From Micromonospora sp. CP22 (lineage in GTDB: Bacteria; Actinomycetota; Actinomycetes; Mycobacteriales; Micromonosporaceae), in the NCBI RefSeq assembly GCF_009712475.1, contig NZ_VCJO01000006.1:62001-126000 (forward strand): a stretch of DNA of 64,000 bases, read 5' to 3'. This document shows positions 61,503 to 64,000 of the stretch, piece after piece. The stretch's first letter is position 1. Each line of letters begins with the position of its first letter. The notes beneath the pieces are model-generated. The model was not told the DNA's origin. It was given only the letters and a program-made list of their open reading frames with translations, and did not search any database. Position numbers and translations under genes: made by a program.

Positions 61503-63656
61503 TCAGCCGTGCTCCTTGCGGATGCGGTCGGCCAGGTGGGCGGGCATCGGGTCGTAGCGGACGAAGTGGCGGCGGAAGGTGCCCGCTCCGGCGGTCATCG
61601 CGCGCAGTTCCACGGCGTAGCGCAGCAGCTCCGTGGCGGGCACCTCGGCGCGGACCAGAGTGCGGCCCTCGGAGTCCGGATCCGCCTCGGTGCCGAGCAC
61701 CCGGCCACGCCGCCCGGACAGGTCGCCCATCACCGCGCCCACGTTGCCGTCGGGCACCCGCACCGTCACCTCGTCGACCGGCTCCAACAGCGTCGGCTGC
61801 CCCCGGTCGGCGGCGTCCCGCAGGGCCAGCGCCCCGGCGGTCTGGAACGCCGCGTCGGAGGAGTCCACGCTGTGCGCCTTGCCGTCGACCAGGGTCACCC
61901 GCAGGTCCACCACCGGGTGGCCGGCGACCAGGCCGCGCTCCATCTGAGCGCGTACCCCCTTCTCCACCGAGGGGATGTAGTTGTGCGGGACCGCGCCGCC
62001 GACCACCCGGTCGACGAACTCGAAGCCGCCGCCGCGCGGCAACGGCTCCACCTCGATGTCGCAGACGGCGTACTGCCCGTGCCCGCCGGACTGCTTGACG
62101 TGTCGGCCGTGCCCCCGGGCCGGCACGGTCAGCGTCTCCCGCAGCGGCACCCGCACCGGCTCGGTGTCCAACTCCACCCCGCCCGCGCGCAGCCGGTCGA
62201 GGACCACGTCGGCGTGCGCCTCACCCATGCACCACAACACCAGTTGGTGCGTCTCCGGGTTGCGTTCCAGCCGCAGCGTCGGGTCACCGGCCACCAGCCG
62301 GCCCAGGTTGCGGGCCAGGGCGTCCTCGTCGGACCGGGACTTCGCCACGATCGCCACCGGCAGCAGCGGCTCGGGCATCTCCCACGGTGCCACCAGCAGC
62401 GGGTTCTCCTTGGCCGAGATGGTGTCACCGGTCTCCGCGCTGCCGGACTTGGTGATCGCGCAGATGTCACCGGCCACCGCCACGCCCACCTCGCGCAGGG
62501 TGGCCCCCAGCGGGCTGTAGAGGTGGGCGATCCGCTCGTCGGCGTCGTGGTCGGGGTGGCCGCGCTCGGCCAGGCCGTGACCGGAGACGTGCACGGTCTG
62601 GTCCGGGCGTAGCGTGCCGGAGAAGACGCGGACCACGCAGACCCGCCCGACATGCCGGTCGATGGTGGTCCGCACCACCTCGGCCACCAGCGGACCGTCC
62701 GGGTCGCAGGTCAACGGGGGTCGGGGCGAGCCGTCCACCCCGGTCACCGCGGGCAGGGTGTGCTCCGGCGGGGCGGGGAAACCGGCGGTGAGCACCTCCA
62801 GCAGCGCGTCGACGCCGACCCCGGTCGCCGAGCAGACCGGCACCACCGGGTAGAAGTGGCCACGGGCGACCGCCTTCTCCAGGTCCTCCACCAGGACGGC
62901 GGCGTCGATCTCCTCGCCGTCCAGGTAGCGGTCCATCAGGGTCTCGTCCTCGCTCTCGGCGATGATCCCCTCGATCAGCTCGTTGCGGGACTCGGCGATG
63001 GCCGGCAGGTGCTCCGGGTCGGGCTCGCGCACCTGCGGCGGCAGCCCATCCGTGTAGTCGAAGACCCGCCGCGTGATCAACCCCAGCAGGCCGACGGTGG
63101 ACTCGCCGTCGTCACCGAGCATCGGCAGGTAGAGCGGGAGCACGTTGTCGCCGAAGACCCGCTGGCACAGCGCCACCGCCTCGTCGAAGTCGGCACGGGG
63201 ATGGTCCAGCCGGGCCACCGCGACCGCGCGGGGCATGTCCACCGCCGCGCACTCTTCCCACAGCGCGGCGGTGGCCGCGTCCATGCCGTCGACGGCGGAG
63301 ACCACGAAGAGCGCGGCGTCGGCGGCCCGCAACCCGGCGCGCAACTCGCCGACGAAGTCGGCGTAACCGGGCGTGTCGAGCAGGTTGACCTTGATCCCGT
63401 CGTGGATCAGCGGCGCACAGGCCAGGGCGACCGAACGCTGCTGGCGTACGGCGGCCGGATCGTGATCGCAGACGGTGGTGCCGTCGGTGACCGTGCCGGC
63501 CCGCGTGATCGTGCCGGAGGCCGCGAGCAACGCCTCGACCAGCGTTGTCTTGCCCGCCCCGGAATGCCCGACGAGCACCACGTTGCGGATCCTGGCCGGG
63601 TCGGTCACCACCGGTATGCCGCCGGTGGCTCCCTTGTCCTGACTCCTCTGCGCCAT
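61503..63656 (-). CDS. EF-G-like translational GTPase
   Basis: 717 residues; ATG 63656 has GGGAGGT nine bases upstream. G motifs: GHSGAGKTTLVEALL (G1), DTPGYADF (G3), VARLDHPRADFDEA (G4-like, where canonical EF-G has NKMD) and SATGVGVDALL (G5). Domain IV and V segments include SGGHGQYAVCDIEVEPLPRGGGFEFVDRVVGG and MGDLSGRRGRVLG. It is the paralogous EF-G-like type common in actinobacteria, distinct from the housekeeping fusA. The role is uncertain; the altered G4 suggests changed nucleotide handling. Confidence 0.9.
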   Translation of the reverse strand: MAQRSQDKGATGGIPVVTDPARIRNVVLVGHSGAGKTTLVEALLAASGTITRAGTVTDGTTVCDHDPAAVRQQRSVALACAPLIHDGIKVNLLDTPGYADFVGELRAGLRAADAALFVVSAVDGMDAATAALWEECAAVDMPRAVAVARLDHPRADFDEAVALCQRVFGDNVLPLYLPMLGDDGESTVGLLGLITRRVFDYTDGLPPQVREPDPEHLPAIAESRNELIEGIIAESEDETLMDRYLDGEEIDAAVLVEDLEKAVARGHFYPVVPVCSATGVGVDALLEVLTAGFPAPPEHTLPAVTGVDGSPRPPLTCDPDGPLVAEVVRTTIDRHVGRVCVVRVFSGTLRPDQTVHVSGHGLAERGHPDHDADERIAHLYSPLGATLREVGVAVAGDICAITKSGSAETGDTISAKENPLLVAPWEMPEPLLPVAIVAKSRSDEDALARNLGRLVAGDPTLRLERNPETHQLVLWCMGEAHADVVLDRLRAGGVELDTEPVRVPLRETLTVPARGHGRHVKQSGGHGQYAVCDIEVEPLPRGGGFEFVDRVVGGAVPHNYIPSVEKGVRAQMERGLVAGHPVVDLRVTLVDGKAHSVDSSDAAFQTAGALALRDAADRGQPTLLEPVDEVTVRVPDGNVGAVMGDLSGRRGRVLGTEADPDSEGRTLVRAEVPATELLRYAVELRAMTAGAGTFRRHFVRYDPMPAHLADRIRKEHG

Positions 63657-63953
63657 CGGGCGCACCTCCCTCAGCCGGTGGTGGTGGCGACCGCCGCACG
63701 CGACGGGAAATGCGGCCCGGGCGGGGTGCTGCGGCGATATCCTCCGGTGCTGCACTGGGAACCGGGCAGTCAACAGCCGGTGGGGTGAGCCGGGTCACCC
63801 TCTTGGTCCGATCTCACACCCGATGGCGACCGGACACAAGCCTCTTCGACCGCCGCGCCGGGTCGGTCCGACGCGGCCGTGCCACGCCGGGTGAGCGTGG
63901 CTGGTGGCGGGCGGTGTCGTCGGTCGAACGCCGACCGATATCGTGGGACCGCC
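63657..63953. promoter_or_regulatory. Divergent promoter gap before likely pgsA
   Basis: About 297 bp without a supported gene. The left end holds the ribosome-binding site of the EF-G-like gene. The right end reads CGTGGGACCGCC before the next ATG. No clear hairpin or operator is seen. Confidence 0.45.
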
Positions 63954-64000
63954 ATGGCGAAGATCTTCCAAGTGTCGGCCCGCGCGGGGATGACCCGCGT
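63954..64000 (+). CDS. pgsA: Start of probable phosphatidylinositol-phosphate synthase (cut by window end)
   Basis: Only 15 full codons are visible: MAKIFQVSARAGMTR. This is the usual opening of actinobacterial PgsA (CDP-alcohol phosphatidyltransferase), which makes phosphatidylinositol phosphate for mannosides and lipoglycans. The thrS-HIT-pgsA order known in actinobacteria supports it. The catalytic domain lies outside the window, so the call rests on a short N-terminus and synteny. Confidence 0.55.
   Translation, partial: MAKIFQVSARAGMTR

Overview
The window is very GC-rich DNA with frequent GTG starts, four-base ATGA/GTGA overlaps between genes, and typical actinobacterial families: DUF397 with an XRE/DUF5753 regulator, a SigB/SigF-type sigma factor, SpoIIE phosphatase fused to an anti-sigma-type ATPase, GPP34, DUF3618, DUF4235 and polyprenol-phosphate-mannose synthase. 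Two secreted cellulases sit behind CebR-type operators. Together these point to a filamentous, plant-matter-degrading actinobacterium, most likely Micromonospora or a close relative. The genus is an inference. I see no prophage, integron, CRISPR array, insertion sequence, rRNA or convincing tRNA.

Layout. 1-4 kb: the end of a luciferase-like oxidoreductase, a GH9 cellulase and a PP2C phosphatase. 4-15 kb: HrpB helicase, an XRE/DUF397 pair, GPP34, an APC permease with an acetyltransferase, a SigB/SigF sigma factor, an acetoacetate-decarboxylase-like protein, and pirin with a MarR regulator. 15-25 kb: a stress-type membrane protein, a GH6 cellulase, a large PAS-GAF-SpoIIE-ATPase protein, and a run of small envelope or stress proteins (TM-helix-repeat channel-like, SRPBCC, DUF2795, BrkB, ChaB). 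25-30 kb: aldehyde dehydrogenase, a phytoene-dehydrogenase-like oxidoreductase, polyprenol-phosphate-mannose synthase and an SRPBCC protein. 30-38.7 kb: a tightly coupled heptose/glycosyltransferase operon. 38.7-46.4 kb: TetR with a DrrAB-like ABC exporter, RecQ, a NagZ-type GH3 enzyme and a lipoprotein. 46.4-53 kb: DUF1206, MscS, a holin-like/DUF3618/DUF4235 membrane operon, cold-shock protein, aldo/keto reductase and an adenosine-deaminase-family enzyme. 53-64 kb: a two-component system, ADP-ribosylglycohydrolase, a YcnI-like protein, ThrS, a HIT hydrolase, a second aldo/keto reductase, an EF-G-like GTPase and the first codons of a likely pgsA.

The most notable system is the operon at about 30.0-37.7 kb. 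It encodes a complete set of activities expected to make nucleotide-activated D-glycero-D-manno-heptose: GmhA isomerase, an HldE-like kinase/nucleotidyltransferase, and a GmhB-like phosphatase fused to a GT9 heptosyltransferase-like domain. It also carries three more glycosyltransferases (one a second GT9) and a classical short-chain dehydrogenase where a Gram-negative cluster would have the HldD epimerase. Nearly all its genes overlap. Between hldE and the dehydrogenase lies a 59-bp tandem repeat in which each unit carries its own ribosome-binding site and a 20-codon mini-ORF whose stop overlaps the next GTG, forming a chain of overlapping stop/start codons. This suggests a heptose-containing surface glycan or glycoconjugate in a Gram-positive.

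Other signals are the shared CebR operator in front of two cellulases of different families, two long nested inverted repeats in intergenic regions (before mscS and after the HIT gene), and paired inverted repeats between the TetR gene and the ABC exporter.
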